Shown piece by piece: positions 29,115 through 37,522 of a DNA stretch of 64,000 nucleotides; within the stretch, counting starts at the first letter, position 1; every line of letters begins with the position of its first letter. Position numbers and translations under genes: made by a program. Origin of the DNA: Halomonas nitroreducens (GTDB lineage Bacteria > Pseudomonadota > Gammaproteobacteria > Pseudomonadales > Halomonadaceae). The notes beneath the pieces are model-generated. The model had not been told where the DNA came from. It worked only from the letters and a program-made list of their open reading frames with translations, and did not search any database. The DNA lies in assembly GCF_003966155.1 (NCBI RefSeq), contig NZ_RXNS01000009.1, positions 118,766 to 182,765 of the forward strand, given 5' to 3'.

Positions 29115-29143
29115 TTGGCCTCCGCAGGCGGCTCTGCTAGAAT
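29115..29143 (+). promoter_or_regulatory. Predicted sigma70 promoter for rpmE
   Basis: The -35 box TTGGCC (29115-29120) and -10 box TAGAAT (29138-29143) are 17 bp apart, predicting a start near 29150 and a leader of about 110 nt before rpmE. The -35 box abuts the divergent priA start codon. Confidence 0.5.
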
Positions 29144-29258
29144 AATTCGCCGCCGCGCCGCCCAAGGGGCGCGGGCGACCGGTTTGAACGTTCAGACAAC
29201 CCGTATGCGGTGCCTGGCAGCAGATCAGGTGGCGGCATACAGCTCAACGAGGCTCAAG

Positions 29259-29471
29259 ATGAAACAAGGTATCCATCCGGATTACAAGACGGTCAGCGCG
29301 ACCTGCTCCTGCGGCGCCACCTTCGAAGTGGGCTCCACCGCCGGCCAGGACCTGTCCCTGGACGTCTGCTCGCAGTGCCATCCCTTCTATACCGGCAAGC
29401 AGAAGCAGGCGACTACCGGTGGCCGCGTCGAGCGCTTCAACAAGCGTTTCGGTGCCGCGCTCAAGCGCTGA
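29259..29471 (+). CDS. rpmE: Ribosomal protein L31 (zinc-binding form)
   Basis: L31 sits in the central protuberance of the large subunit and contacts the small subunit. The 70-residue protein has the start [19 protein letters not shown] and four cysteines, Cys16, Cys18, Cys37 and Cys40, of the zinc-binding C+ form; the zinc-free paralogue RpmE2 lacks them. The C-terminal [11 protein letters not shown] is typical. A strong intrinsic terminator follows. The gene is monocistronic and divergent from priA, an order shared with many gammaproteobacteria. Confidence 0.98.
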   Translation: MKQGIHPDYKTVSATCSCGATFEVGSTAGQDLSLDVCSQCHPFYTGKQKQATTGGRVERFNKRFGAALKR

Positions 29472-29516
29472 TGCGTCCCTCGGCGCCTCGCCGCCGAGTC
29501 CGTCGACATCGATGAA

Positions 29517-29547
29517 GAAACCCGCCTTCCGGCGGGTTTCTTTTTTT
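29517..29547 (+). terminator. Intrinsic terminator of rpmE
   Basis: GAAACCCGCC (29517-29526) pairs perfectly with GGCGGGTTTC (29531-29540) around a TTCC loop and is followed by a T-tract through 29547. Confidence 0.92.
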
Positions 29548-29580
29548 GTCCAGAGGGGGCTAAGGTTAAGCAATAAGGGA

Positions 29581-29610
29581 TTGTTTATAGCGAGGGGGCG
29601 GAAGTATAAC
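29581..29610 (+). promoter_or_regulatory. Predicted promoter for maeB
   Basis: TTGTTT (29581-29586) and TATAAC (29605-29610) are 18 bp apart in an unusually AT-rich stretch upstream of maeB. The region 29550-29730 is clearly more AT-rich than the genes around it and contains an eight-T run near 29697-29704. Confidence 0.45.
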
Positions 29611-29748
29611 TTTCGCCAAATGGGGCGCATTGTCGTCAAACGCGCGATAATTCGACGGGAAAACAAGGAAATCCCGTTCAAGTTGAGAAATGGAAGTTTT
29701 TTTTATATTCTGGGTGGCCTCAACACCAATGTGGACCGGATCCTGAGC

Positions 29749-31020
29749 ATGACAGACGCGAAGAGACAGGCGGCGCTGGATTATCACGCGAAACCCATTC
29801 CCGGGAAGCTGTCGGTGGAGCTGACCAAGCCCACCGCCACGGCGCGGGATCTCGCTCTGGCCTACAGCCCGGGCGTGGCCGAGCCGGTTCGCGAGATCGC
29901 CCGTGACCCGGAAAACGCCTACCTCTATACCGGCAAGGGCAATCTGGTCGCGGTCATCTCCGACGGCAGCGCCATCCTTGGCCTGGGCAACCTTGGCGCG
30001 CTGGCCAGCAAGCCGGTGATGGAAGGCAAGGGGGTGCTCTTCAAGCGCTTTGCCGGCATCAACTCCATCGACCTGGAGGTCAATGCCGAGAGTCCCCAGG
30101 CCTTCATCGACACCGTGGCGCGCATCGCCGACACCTGGGGCGGCATCAACCTCGAGGACATCAAGGCGCCGGAGTGCTTCGAGATCGAGCGCGCCCTGGT
30201 CGAGCAGTGCAACATTCCGGTGTTCCACGATGACCAGCACGGCACGGCCATCGTGACCGCCGCCGGCATGCTCAACGCCCTGGACATCGCCGGCAAGGCG
30301 CTGGAGAACGCGCGAATCGTCTGCCTGGGGGCCGGGGCGGCGGCCATCGCCTGCATGAAGCTGCTGGTCTCCTGCGGGGCCCGGGCCGAGAACCTGGTGA
30401 TGCTCGATCGCAAGGGCGTGATCCACAGCGGTCGCGAGGACCTCAATCAGTACAAGGCCATGTTCGCCGTCGAGACGGACAAGCGGACCCTGGACGACGC
30501 CATCGACGGGGCCGATGTCTTCGTCGGGCTCTCCGGCCCCGGCCTGATGACCGCCGAGCATATCCGCAAGATGGCGCCGAACCCGGTGGTCTTCGCCTGC
30601 ACCAATCCGGACCCCGAGATCCATCCCGACCTGGCCCGGGAGACCCGACCGGACGTGATCATGGCCACGGGGCGCTCGGACTACCCCAATCAGGTCAACA
30701 ATGTCCTGGGCTTCCCGTTCATCTTCCGCGGGGCCCTGGACGTGCGGGCCACCCGCATCAACGAGGAGATGAAGGTGGCGGCAGTGCATGCACTGAAGGA
30801 CCTGGCCCGGGAGCCGGTTCCCCAGGCGGTGCTGGACGCCTACGACAAGGACAGCCTGTCCTTCGGCCCCGACTACATCATTCCCACGCCGGTGGACGTA
30901 AGGCTGCTGGAGCGGGTGCCCGCTGCCGTGGCCCAGGCGGCGGTGGACTCCGGCGTGGCGCGCAAGCCCTATCCCTCCCACTATCCCCTGAAGACGGTGG
31001 AGGATGTCTACGGCGCCTGA
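29749..31020 (+). CDS. maeB: NADP-dependent malic enzyme, short form
   Basis: The enzyme decarboxylates malate to pyruvate, making NADPH. The 423-residue protein contains [15 protein letters not shown], the [24 protein letters not shown] segment, the metal-binding FHDDQHGTA, the Rossmann motif [15 protein letters not shown] and a C-terminal [13 protein letters not shown]. It lacks the phosphotransacetylase-like tail of the E. coli MaeB (about 760 residues), matching the short Pseudomonas-type enzyme. ATG 29749 ([13 protein letters not shown]) starts the conserved part but has a poor ribosome site; the open frame upstream reads through the rpmE terminator and is not credible. Confidence 0.93.
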   Translation: MTDAKRQAALDYHAKPIPGKLSVELTKPTATARDLALAYSPGVAEPVREIARDPENAYLYTGKGNLVAVISDGSAILGLGNLGALASKPVMEGKGVLFKRFAGINSIDLEVNAESPQAFIDTVARIADTWGGINLEDIKAPECFEIERALVEQCNIPVFHDDQHGTAIVTAAGMLNALDIAGKALENARIVCLGAGAAAIACMKLLVSCGARAENLVMLDRKGVIHSGREDLNQYKAMFAVETDKRTLDDAIDGADVFVGLSGPGLMTAEHIRKMAPNPVVFACTNPDPEIHPDLARETRPDVIMATGRSDYPNQVNNVLGFPFIFRGALDVRATRINEEMKVAAVHALKDLAREPVPQAVLDAYDKDSLSFGPDYIIPTPVDVRLLERVPAAVAQAAVDSGVARKPYPSHYPLKTVEDVYGA

Positions 31021-31044
31021 CGCCGGGGCTTGCTCAGATGTGAA

Positions 31045-31068
31045 GACGCCGGCCCACGGGCCGGCGTC
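31045..31068. terminator. Hairpin between convergent maeB and the DUF481 gene
   Basis: GACGCCGGCC (31045-31054) pairs with GGCCGGCGTC (31059-31068) around a 4-nt loop, 24 bp after maeB and 12 bp from the end of the opposing gene. The T-tract is weak in both directions; the position suggests a shared terminator. Confidence 0.6.
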
Positions 31069-31080
31069 GTCGTGTCCGGG

Positions 31081-31824
31081 CTACCAGTCGAAGAGCAGCG
31101 ACGCGCTGGTCGTGAGATCGGTGCGCGCCTCGGCAGTCTCCGGGGGACGAGAATTGTGCTCGATCTCGTGAGACAGTTTGAGCGCCAGATGGTCGTTGAG
31201 GCGGGCCGTCAGCGAGGTGAGGGAGCGTGAAGTGTTGTTGTCGTCGGTGGCCTCGACCGACAGCTCCTGACTGAAGCTCGCGGTATCGGAGAACTTCCAG
31301 CGGTAATCCATGGCGCCGTAGAGGACGGCTAGCCGCTCGTCTGGAGCATCGCGCACGTTGTCGAGGCGATAGCCGGGACCGGCTTCCAGGGACAGCGACT
31401 GCTCGTCGCTGTCGAGGAGTTGCCGGCCGTAGCCGGCGATGGTGGTGAGCTGGTAGTTGTAGCCGCTGAAGCGGTCCTTGTCCCAGCGGGCGAAGCCGAA
31501 CAGGTAGTGGGGACCCTCGATCTCGTAGCGTTCCCGCATGGCCACCAGGTACTGCTCGGCGCTGGTATCGTCGTCCTGGGTCACATGGCGGATCTCGCCG
31601 CGCAGGCTGTGCGTCACCGGGCCGGTCAACCACACGAGGCGACCCTTGGCGATCAGGGTCTGGCTATCGGTGTTGCCGGCCAGATGGGTGAACCCGAGCT
31701 CGGTCTCGCCGCTCCAGGGCGGGGCGTCCTCCTCCGGCGCGGGAGGCGCATAGAAGGGGGAGGCGAGGGCGCTGCCGGCCGAGGCCAGCAGCCACAGGGC
31801 GGCGGGAAGGCGCATGAGACGCAT
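31081..31824 (-). CDS. DUF481 family outer-membrane protein (YdiY-like)
   Basis: The 247-residue precursor starts MRLMRLPAALWLLASAGSALA, a signal peptide with a likely AxA cleavage site, then alternating beta-type sequence: WSGETELGFTHLAGNTDSQTL, LRGEIRHVTQ, YLFGFARWDKDRFSGYNYQ, AGYGRQLLDS, and a C-terminal SASLLFDW ending in an aromatic residue. This is the DUF481/YdiY pattern, a small outer-membrane beta-barrel of unknown role, reported acid-inducible in E. coli. The start at 31824 was chosen over a longer frame because it gives the signal peptide a proper basic start. Confidence 0.82.
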   Translation of the reverse strand: MRLMRLPAALWLLASAGSALASPFYAPPAPEEDAPPWSGETELGFTHLAGNTDSQTLIAKGRLVWLTGPVTHSLRGEIRHVTQDDDTSAEQYLVAMRERYEIEGPHYLFGFARWDKDRFSGYNYQLTTIAGYGRQLLDSDEQSLSLEAGPGYRLDNVRDAPDERLAVLYGAMDYRWKFSDTASFSQELSVEATDDNNTSRSLTSLTARLNDHLALKLSHEIEHNSRPPETAEARTDLTTSASLLFDW

Positions 31825-31910
31825 GGCTGTGTCTCGCTGTCGTTCGGGGTGTCGGCACACCGGGGTCCGGGCGGGGCGACCGGCCGGTCGACCCGCCCGC
31901 CTGGCCCGGT

Positions 31911-34436
31911 TCAGAAGATGGCCTCGTAGGCGGCGGTCCCCTGGGAGCCGCTTTCCTGTTCCACGGCCTGGTCGACCCGGCGCGGCTGGTAGTCGGGGAG
32001 GTGGTCGGCGTGGAACAGCTCCTCGATGCCGCCGGGCTGGCCATCATGCAGCAGGCGGCCGGTGTCGGGATCGACCCGGCGGGAGACGACGCTCTCCGGA
32101 CGCTCGGGGAGCGCCTCCGGGCGGCCCTCCAGTGCGCGGCCCATGAAGTCGACCCAGATCGGCAGCGCGGCCTGGGAGCCGTACTCGGCGGTGGAGGTGT
32201 TGTCGTCCATACCGACCCAGACGGTGGTGGCCAGGTCGGTGTTGAAGCCGGCGAACCAGGCGTCGCGCTGGTCGTTGGTGGTGCCCGTCTTGCCGACGAT
32301 ATCGATGCGCTCCAGCGCCAGGGCGCGGCGGGCGGTGCCGCGCTCGACTACATCGCGCAGCATGTCGCGCAGCAGGTAGACCGCGGCCGGCTCGGCAACT
32401 CGGGGGGCGACCCGGTAGGTCTCGCCGTCGCGCTCCACGGTGGCCTGGTCCTCGCTGCACTCCCGGCAGGCCACCATGGGGTCGGCCTCTTCCACCAGGG
32501 TCTGCTCCTCGCCGCGAGTCACCCGCTGGATCAGCCAGGGCTCGATGGCGAAGCCGCCGTTGGCCAACACTGCATAGCCACGGGTCATTTCCAGGGGGGT
32601 CAGGCTGGTGCTGCCCAGCGCCAGTGCCAGGCCATGGGGCAGGCGCTCCGGGTGGAAGCCGAAGTCCTCGAGGAAGCCGATGGTGCGCTCCAGGCCCAGG
32701 GTCTGCAGCAGGCGAATGGTCACCAGGTTGCGCGACCGGGCCAGCCCCACGCGCAGCCGGGTCGGGCCGAGGAAGTCGCCGCTGGAGTTGTTGGGGCGCC
32801 ACAGCTCGTTGCTGCCATCCTCCATCACCACCGGAGCGTCGTTGACCACGCTGGCGGGGTTGATCTCGCCGCTGTCGAGGCCGGCCAGGTAGATGAAGGG
32901 TTTGAAGATGGAGCCGGCCTGACGGCGCGCCTGGGTCGCGCGATTGAACTTGCTGGCGTCGAAATCGAAGCCGGCCTGCAGGGCCAGGACGGCACCGGTC
33001 TCGGGGTCCATCACCACCAGCGAGCCCTGGACCTTGGGTTGTTGCGAGAGGCGCCAGCTGCCGTCCTCGCGCTGGAGGATGCGCACCAGGTCGCCGGAGC
33101 TGGCGATCTCGGCGGCGGTGTCCGGTGCGGCTCCCCGGCTGCGGGCGCTGCGGTAGGGACGCGCCCATTTCAGGCCTTCCCAGTCCAGGGTCCGGACCTC
33201 GCCGCCACGAGCCAGCACGCGCATCTCGCGCCCCTCGCTTTCCGCCACGATGGCCGGTTCCAGAGGGCCGAGCACCGGGGTGCGCTCCAGCACCTGCAGC
33301 CAGTTGCTGACGTCGCCGTCGATGCCCTCGACCTCGGTCTGGCTGCGCTCGGCGGCGCGGCGAGCGGTCTGCATGACCTCGGGGGACTCGGCGAGTTCCT
33401 CCTCCAGGCCCTGGCGGTCGGTGCGCTCCTGAGCCTCGGCCAGGCCGCGGGGGATCTCGCGTTCCTCGGGGCCGCGCCAGCCGTGACGGGTGTCATAGGC
33501 GATCAGGCCCTCGGCCAGGGCGTGGCGGGCCTGCGGCTGGAGCTCGCTGTCCAGGGTGGTGTAGATGTGATAGCCGCCGGTATAGGCGTCGTCGAAGCGT
33601 TCGACGGCGAACTGGCGGGCCATCTCGGCCACGTAGTCGGCCTGGACCTCGGCCTTGGTGATATAGCGCCGCGCGGTGATCGGGGCCTGGACCGCCTCGT
33701 CGTAGGCCGGCTGGTCGATGAAGCCGAGTTCGCGCATGCGGAACAGGATCCAGTTGCGGCGAATCAGCGCGCGCTCGGCGTTGGCCAGCGGGTTGAACGC
33801 GGAGGGAGCCTTGGGCAGGCCGGCGATCATCGCCTGCTCGGCCAGGGTCAGCTCGTCCAGCGGACGGTCGTAGTAGACCTCGGCGGCGGCGGCGATGCCG
33901 TAGGCGCGATGGCCCAGGAAGATCTTGTTGACATACAGCTCGAGGATCTCCTCCTTGCTGAGGATCTGTTCCATCTGCAGCGCCAGCAGGATCTCGCGGA
34001 TCTTGCGGGTATAGGTGCGATCCAGTGTCAGCAGATAGTTGCGGGCCACCTGCATGGTGATGGTCGAGCCGCCCGACTGGATATCGCCACCACTGGCCGC
34101 CAGTTCCACGGCGGCGCGCGCCAGGCCCTTGGGGTCGACGCCGTGGTGATCGAAATAGCCGGCGTCCTCGGCCGCGAGCAGAGCCTGCACCATTTCCTGG
34201 GGAATCTCATCGAACTCCACCGGCAGGCGCCGTTCCTCACCGAACTCGCCGATCAGCTTGCCGTCCCGGGTGAAGATGCGCAGCGGCGTCTGCAGCTCGA
34301 AGTCCTGCAGCTGGCGGACATCCGGCAATCCCGGGGCGAAATACAGGGCGGCACCAATCACGGCCAGCAGTGTGGCGGCAGAGAGCGATGCCAGCAGCCA
34401 CAGGGCCGAGAAAGCCAGTTTTCTGATGAACGTCAT
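31911..34436 (-). CDS. mrcA: Penicillin-binding protein 1A
   Basis: This bifunctional enzyme polymerises and cross-links peptidoglycan in the periplasm. The 841-residue product has an N-terminal membrane anchor (ALWLLASLSAATLLAVIGAAL), a glycosyltransferase domain with the catalytic Glu in AAEDAGYFDHHGVDPKG (about residue 90) and GGSTITMQVARN, an OB-like insert, and a transpeptidase domain with GSIFKPF (about residue 509), SRN, and GKTGTTNDQRDAW near 715. It is full length. mrcA diverges from pilM, the arrangement in Pseudomonas. A perfect -10 box (TATAAT, minus strand) lies at 34508-34513. Confidence 0.96.
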   Translation of the reverse strand: MTFIRKLAFSALWLLASLSAATLLAVIGAALYFAPGLPDVRQLQDFELQTPLRIFTRDGKLIGEFGEERRLPVEFDEIPQEMVQALLAAEDAGYFDHHGVDPKGLARAAVELAASGGDIQSGGSTITMQVARNYLLTLDRTYTRKIREILLALQMEQILSKEEILELYVNKIFLGHRAYGIAAAAEVYYDRPLDELTLAEQAMIAGLPKAPSAFNPLANAERALIRRNWILFRMRELGFIDQPAYDEAVQAPITARRYITKAEVQADYVAEMARQFAVERFDDAYTGGYHIYTTLDSELQPQARHALAEGLIAYDTRHGWRGPEEREIPRGLAEAQERTDRQGLEEELAESPEVMQTARRAAERSQTEVEGIDGDVSNWLQVLERTPVLGPLEPAIVAESEGREMRVLARGGEVRTLDWEGLKWARPYRSARSRGAAPDTAAEIASSGDLVRILQREDGSWRLSQQPKVQGSLVVMDPETGAVLALQAGFDFDASKFNRATQARRQAGSIFKPFIYLAGLDSGEINPASVVNDAPVVMEDGSNELWRPNNSSGDFLGPTRLRVGLARSRNLVTIRLLQTLGLERTIGFLEDFGFHPERLPHGLALALGSTSLTPLEMTRGYAVLANGGFAIEPWLIQRVTRGEEQTLVEEADPMVACRECSEDQATVERDGETYRVAPRVAEPAAVYLLRDMLRDVVERGTARRALALERIDIVGKTGTTNDQRDAWFAGFNTDLATTVWVGMDDNTSTAEYGSQAALPIWVDFMGRALEGRPEALPERPESVVSRRVDPDTGRLLHDGQPGGIEELFHADHLPDYQPRRVDQAVEQESGSQGTAAYEAIF

Positions 34437-34692
34437 GAAAAGGCGGTATCCATGCTGAGAACGGGAACGATGACGGGACGAGGAGCGGGGCTCGGGACGC
34501 GCCGGCCATTATAGGAACCCGGCCCGACGACCACCAGCGTTGACACTTGGCGACACCCGGGCCGTGTGAGATTTGGAAATATCATGTAACCTCGGATTAC
34601 AGGCCCTGGCCTGCTGGTACCTTCATCCAGGGGTCAAGTGAGTCATTATAACGAGCGGCTCGCCGCCAGGATCAGTCGGGGGCATGATCTAG
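34437..34692. promoter_or_regulatory. Divergent mrcA-pilM promoter region
   Basis: The 256-bp region separates two divergent units. On the minus strand TATAAT at 34508-34513 is a good mrcA -10 box. On the plus strand TTGACA (34540-34545) is a perfect -35 hexamer but has no -10 at proper spacing; TATAAC near 34645 is another pilM candidate. No binding site for a specific regulator was recognised. Confidence 0.4.
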
Positions 34693-35754
34693 ATGCGATT
34701 CGGGGCATCCGGTAAAGGGCTTGTCGGGGTCGATATCACCTCGGCCACGGTCAAGCTCATCGAACTCAAGCGGGTCGGGGCCGGCTATCAGGTCGAGAGC
34801 TATGCCGTCCGTCCGCTGCGCGAAGGGGCTGTCGTCGAGCGGCGGATACGTGACATGGGCGAGGTGGTCGATGCCCTCAAGCGCGCGGTGGATCACGCCC
34901 GGCCCTCCAGCGCCAGGGCGTCGGTGGCAGTGCCGGCCAGTGCGGCAATTACCAAGACCCTCACCTTACCCGCCTCCCTCGCCGATGACGAGATCGAGAC
35001 GCGAATTCAACTCGACTCGGACAAGCATATCCCCTTTCCGTTCAGCGAGGTGGCCTTCGACTTCCAGCGCCTCGGGCTCAACGCCCGCTATGGCGATCAG
35101 CAGGACGTGCTGCTGGTCGCCTGTCGCAACCAGGACGTCGGGCAGCTGACCGAGGCGCTGCGCCAGGCCGGCCTCACCCCGGCCGCGGTAGACGTGGAGA
35201 CCTTTGCCATGGAGCGGGCCTTCACCGAGTTGGGATCGCAGTTGCCGCCGGCGGCCGGCCAGGAAGACTGCGTGGCGCTGGTGGATATCGGCGCCAACAT
35301 GAACGCCTTCCATGTGCTGCGCAACGGGCGCATCACCTACAGCCGCGATACCGTCTTCGGGGGGCGGGCCCTCACCGAGGAGATTCGCGACCGCTATGGC
35401 CTTAGCCTGGAAGAGGCCGGGTTGGCCAAGAAGCGGGGCGGCCTGCCGGAGGACTACCAGCGCAGCGTGCTGGATCCCTTCCTCGACACCCTGGTACAGC
35501 AGGTGGGGCGCTCGCTGCAACTCTACTACACCGCCGGGCGCAAGCACGAGGTGCGCCGCATGATCCTGGCGGGGGGGACCAGCGTGCTGCCCGGCCTGGC
35601 CGATCGACTCGCCGAGGAGAGCGGCATGGAGGTGGTGATCGCCAACCCCTTCCGGCGCATGAAGGTGAATCCGCGAATCGATGTCCAGACCCTGGCCGGT
35701 GATGCCCCGGCCATGCTGACGGCCTGCGGCCTGGCGATGAGGGTGCGCTCATGA
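34693..35754 (+). CDS. pilM: Type IV pilus inner-membrane platform protein PilM
   Basis: PilM is a cytoplasmic actin-like protein that binds the N-terminal tail of PilN and links the alignment complex to the pilus motors. The 353-residue product shows GLVGVDITSATVKLIELK (phosphate-1), VALVDIGANMNAFHVL (phosphate-2), and the adenosine-motif region ILAGGTSVLPGLADRL. First gene of the pilMNOPQ operon; overlaps pilN by 4 nt. Confidence 0.95.
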   Translation: MRFGASGKGLVGVDITSATVKLIELKRVGAGYQVESYAVRPLREGAVVERRIRDMGEVVDALKRAVDHARPSSARASVAVPASAAITKTLTLPASLADDEIETRIQLDSDKHIPFPFSEVAFDFQRLGLNARYGDQQDVLLVACRNQDVGQLTEALRQAGLTPAAVDVETFAMERAFTELGSQLPPAAGQEDCVALVDIGANMNAFHVLRNGRITYSRDTVFGGRALTEEIRDRYGLSLEEAGLAKKRGGLPEDYQRSVLDPFLDTLVQQVGRSLQLYYTAGRKHEVRRMILAGGTSVLPGLADRLAEESGMEVVIANPFRRMKVNPRIDVQTLAGDAPAMLTACGLAMRVRS

Positions 35755-36311
35755 CCATCGAGATCAACCTGCTGCCCTGGCGCGAAGAACAGCGCCAGAA
35801 ACGCAGCAAGCGATTCTACATGGCGCTGCTGCTGGTTGCCCTGGTGGGGCTGGGGGCCGGCTACGGCATGACCTGGCACTACGATCAGCAGCTCGCGGCC
35901 CAGCGGGAGCGCCATGCGCTGATCCGCGAGCGGACCGTCGAGCTGGATCGTGATATCCGGGCGGTCAGCGAGTACGAGCAACAGATCGCCACGCTCAAGC
36001 GCCGCATCGAGGTCTTTCAGCGTCTCCAGGCCGAGCGGCCGCAGACCGTGCATGTCTTCAATGCGCTGGCCAAGAGCCTCGAAGCGGGGGTGCATTACGC
36101 GAGCCTCGCCCGTCAGGGCGATTCGCTGCGGCTCAGTGGCCTGGCGGAGGACAACCGGCGGGTCTCCGACCAGCTGCGCGCCCTCGAGGCCTCGCCGGTC
36201 TTCGATGTGCCGGTACTGTCCGAGGTGGAGTCCGCCGAGGACAATCGACGCTTCAACCTGAGTGTCAACCAGCACATGCCCGGGGCGGCGGTGAAGGAGG
36301 TGGCGCAATGA
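35751..36311 (+). CDS. pilN: Type IV pilus assembly protein PilN
   Basis: The 186-residue protein begins MTIEINLLPWREEQRQKR: the INLLPWR motif binds the PilM groove. A single transmembrane helix follows (about 24-43, FYMALLLVALVGLGAGYGM), then a periplasmic coiled coil (LDRDIRAVSEYEQQIATLKRRIEVFQRLQ) and a ferredoxin-like domain. It pairs with PilO in the periplasm. Overlaps pilM and pilO by 4 nt each. Confidence 0.95.
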   Translation: MTIEINLLPWREEQRQKRSKRFYMALLLVALVGLGAGYGMTWHYDQQLAAQRERHALIRERTVELDRDIRAVSEYEQQIATLKRRIEVFQRLQAERPQTVHVFNALAKSLEAGVHYASLARQGDSLRLSGLAEDNRRVSDQLRALEASPVFDVPVLSEVESAEDNRRFNLSVNQHMPGAAVKEVAQ

Positions 36312-36940
36312 ACCTGTCTACGGAATTCCGCCGCCTGCGGGACCTCGACTGGGGCGAGCTGGACATCAAGGAATCCGGCGGCTGGCCCTTCCTGCTGCAG
36401 CTGATCTGCTGCGTGCTGGTGCTGGGGCTCACCTTTGCCGGGATGTACTGGTACCTGGCGGCTCCCAAGGCCGAGGAACTCAAGCAGGCCCGCCAGCAGG
36501 AAGAGCAGCTGCTGAGGGATTTCCGCAGCAAGGCGGCCCAGGCGGCGAACCTGCCCGCCCTGCGCGAGCAGGTCGAGGAACTCGACGGCCGCCTGGCGAC
36601 GCTGGTGGCGATGCTGCCCGGCGGGCCGGAGATACCGTCGCTGATCGACGACATCAGCGAGACAGCCATCGACAACCAGCTGACCATCGACTTCATCCGC
36701 TTGCGCAGCCCGGTCACCCAGGAGTTCTATGTCGAGCGGCCCTTCGACATCCGCGTGCGCGGCGACTACCACCGCATCGGCTCCTTCATCGCGGGTGTCG
36801 CCGATCTGCCACGCATCGTCACCCAGCACGATTTCGAGCTCAAGCCGACGGACAGCAGCCGTCTGGAGCTGTCGATGCTGGCCCGGACCTATAGCTATCA
36901 GCCGCCGGAGGCGTCGCCCGAGGAGGAGGGGTCGCAATGA
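36308..36940 (+). CDS. pilO: Type IV pilus assembly protein PilO
   Basis: The 210-residue protein has a short cytoplasmic start (MNLSTEFRRLRDLDWGELDI), a transmembrane helix (about 28-50, PFLLQLICCVLVLGLTFAGMY), a coiled coil (PKAEELKQARQQEEQLLRDFRSK) and a periplasmic domain with FDIRVRGDYHRIGSFIAGVADLPRIV. It forms heterodimers with PilN and binds PilP. Overlaps its neighbours by 4 nt. Confidence 0.95.
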   Translation: MNLSTEFRRLRDLDWGELDIKESGGWPFLLQLICCVLVLGLTFAGMYWYLAAPKAEELKQARQQEEQLLRDFRSKAAQAANLPALREQVEELDGRLATLVAMLPGGPEIPSLIDDISETAIDNQLTIDFIRLRSPVTQEFYVERPFDIRVRGDYHRIGSFIAGVADLPRIVTQHDFELKPTDSSRLELSMLARTYSYQPPEASPEEEGSQ

Positions 36941-37461
36941 GGAACTGGTTGCGCATGGGGGGCGCATTGCCCGTGGCGCTCGTCCTGAGTGCCTGTGGTG
37001 ACCCCGATCTCACCGGGCTCGAGCGGGAACTCGCCGAGCTGCGTGCCGACCCGGGAGCGCTGACCCTCGAGCCGCTGCCGCCGATGCCGGTCTACCGCTC
37101 GGTGGACTATCGCTTCGCCGATGCCCGCAGCCCCTTCCAGGCGCGCTTGCCCGAGAGCCGTGAGCTGCCGGCTGGGGATGTCGACCTGGCGCCGGACATG
37201 GCACGCCCCAAGGATCCCCTCGAGGCCTACCACCTCGACGACCTGGCCCTGGTGGGGACCTTGATGGTCGGCGGGCAACCCTCCGCGCTGGTCCGGGCGC
37301 CGACCGGCAACGTGCACCGCTTGCGGGTCGGTGACCACATGGGCTCGGATTTCGGGCGCATCGTGGGTATCACGCAGGCCTCGGTGCAGCTGGTGGAGAT
37401 CGTGCCCACCGGCCGGGGAGGATGGATCGAGCGCAGTACGCTGCTGACGCTGGATGGCTAG
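36937..37461 (+). CDS. pilP: Type IV pilus lipoprotein PilP
   Basis: The 174-residue precursor starts MRNWLRMGGALPVALVLSAC, a lipoprotein signal with lipobox LSAC. A flexible Pro-rich stretch follows, then the homology-region beta-domain (YHLDDLALVGTLMVGGQPSALVRAPTG, HRLRVGDHMGSDFGRIVGI) that binds the N-domain of the PilQ secretin. PilP therefore bridges the PilNO inner complex and the outer-membrane pore. pilQ starts 61 bp downstream. Confidence 0.95.
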   Translation: MRNWLRMGGALPVALVLSACGDPDLTGLERELAELRADPGALTLEPLPPMPVYRSVDYRFADARSPFQARLPESRELPAGDVDLAPDMARPKDPLEAYHLDDLALVGTLMVGGQPSALVRAPTGNVHRLRVGDHMGSDFGRIVGITQASVQLVEIVPTGRGGWIERSTLLTLDG

Positions 37462-37522
37462 ATAATAACGCGCCGCCCCGACCGGGACGGATAAGCGGTA
37501 CGCAGTAGGGGAGAGGGGAACC

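Noticed and set aside
32001..34514. Forward ORF of 837 codons opposite mrcA
   Set aside because: mrcA carries all transglycosylase and transpeptidase motifs on the other strand; this frame is its mirror.
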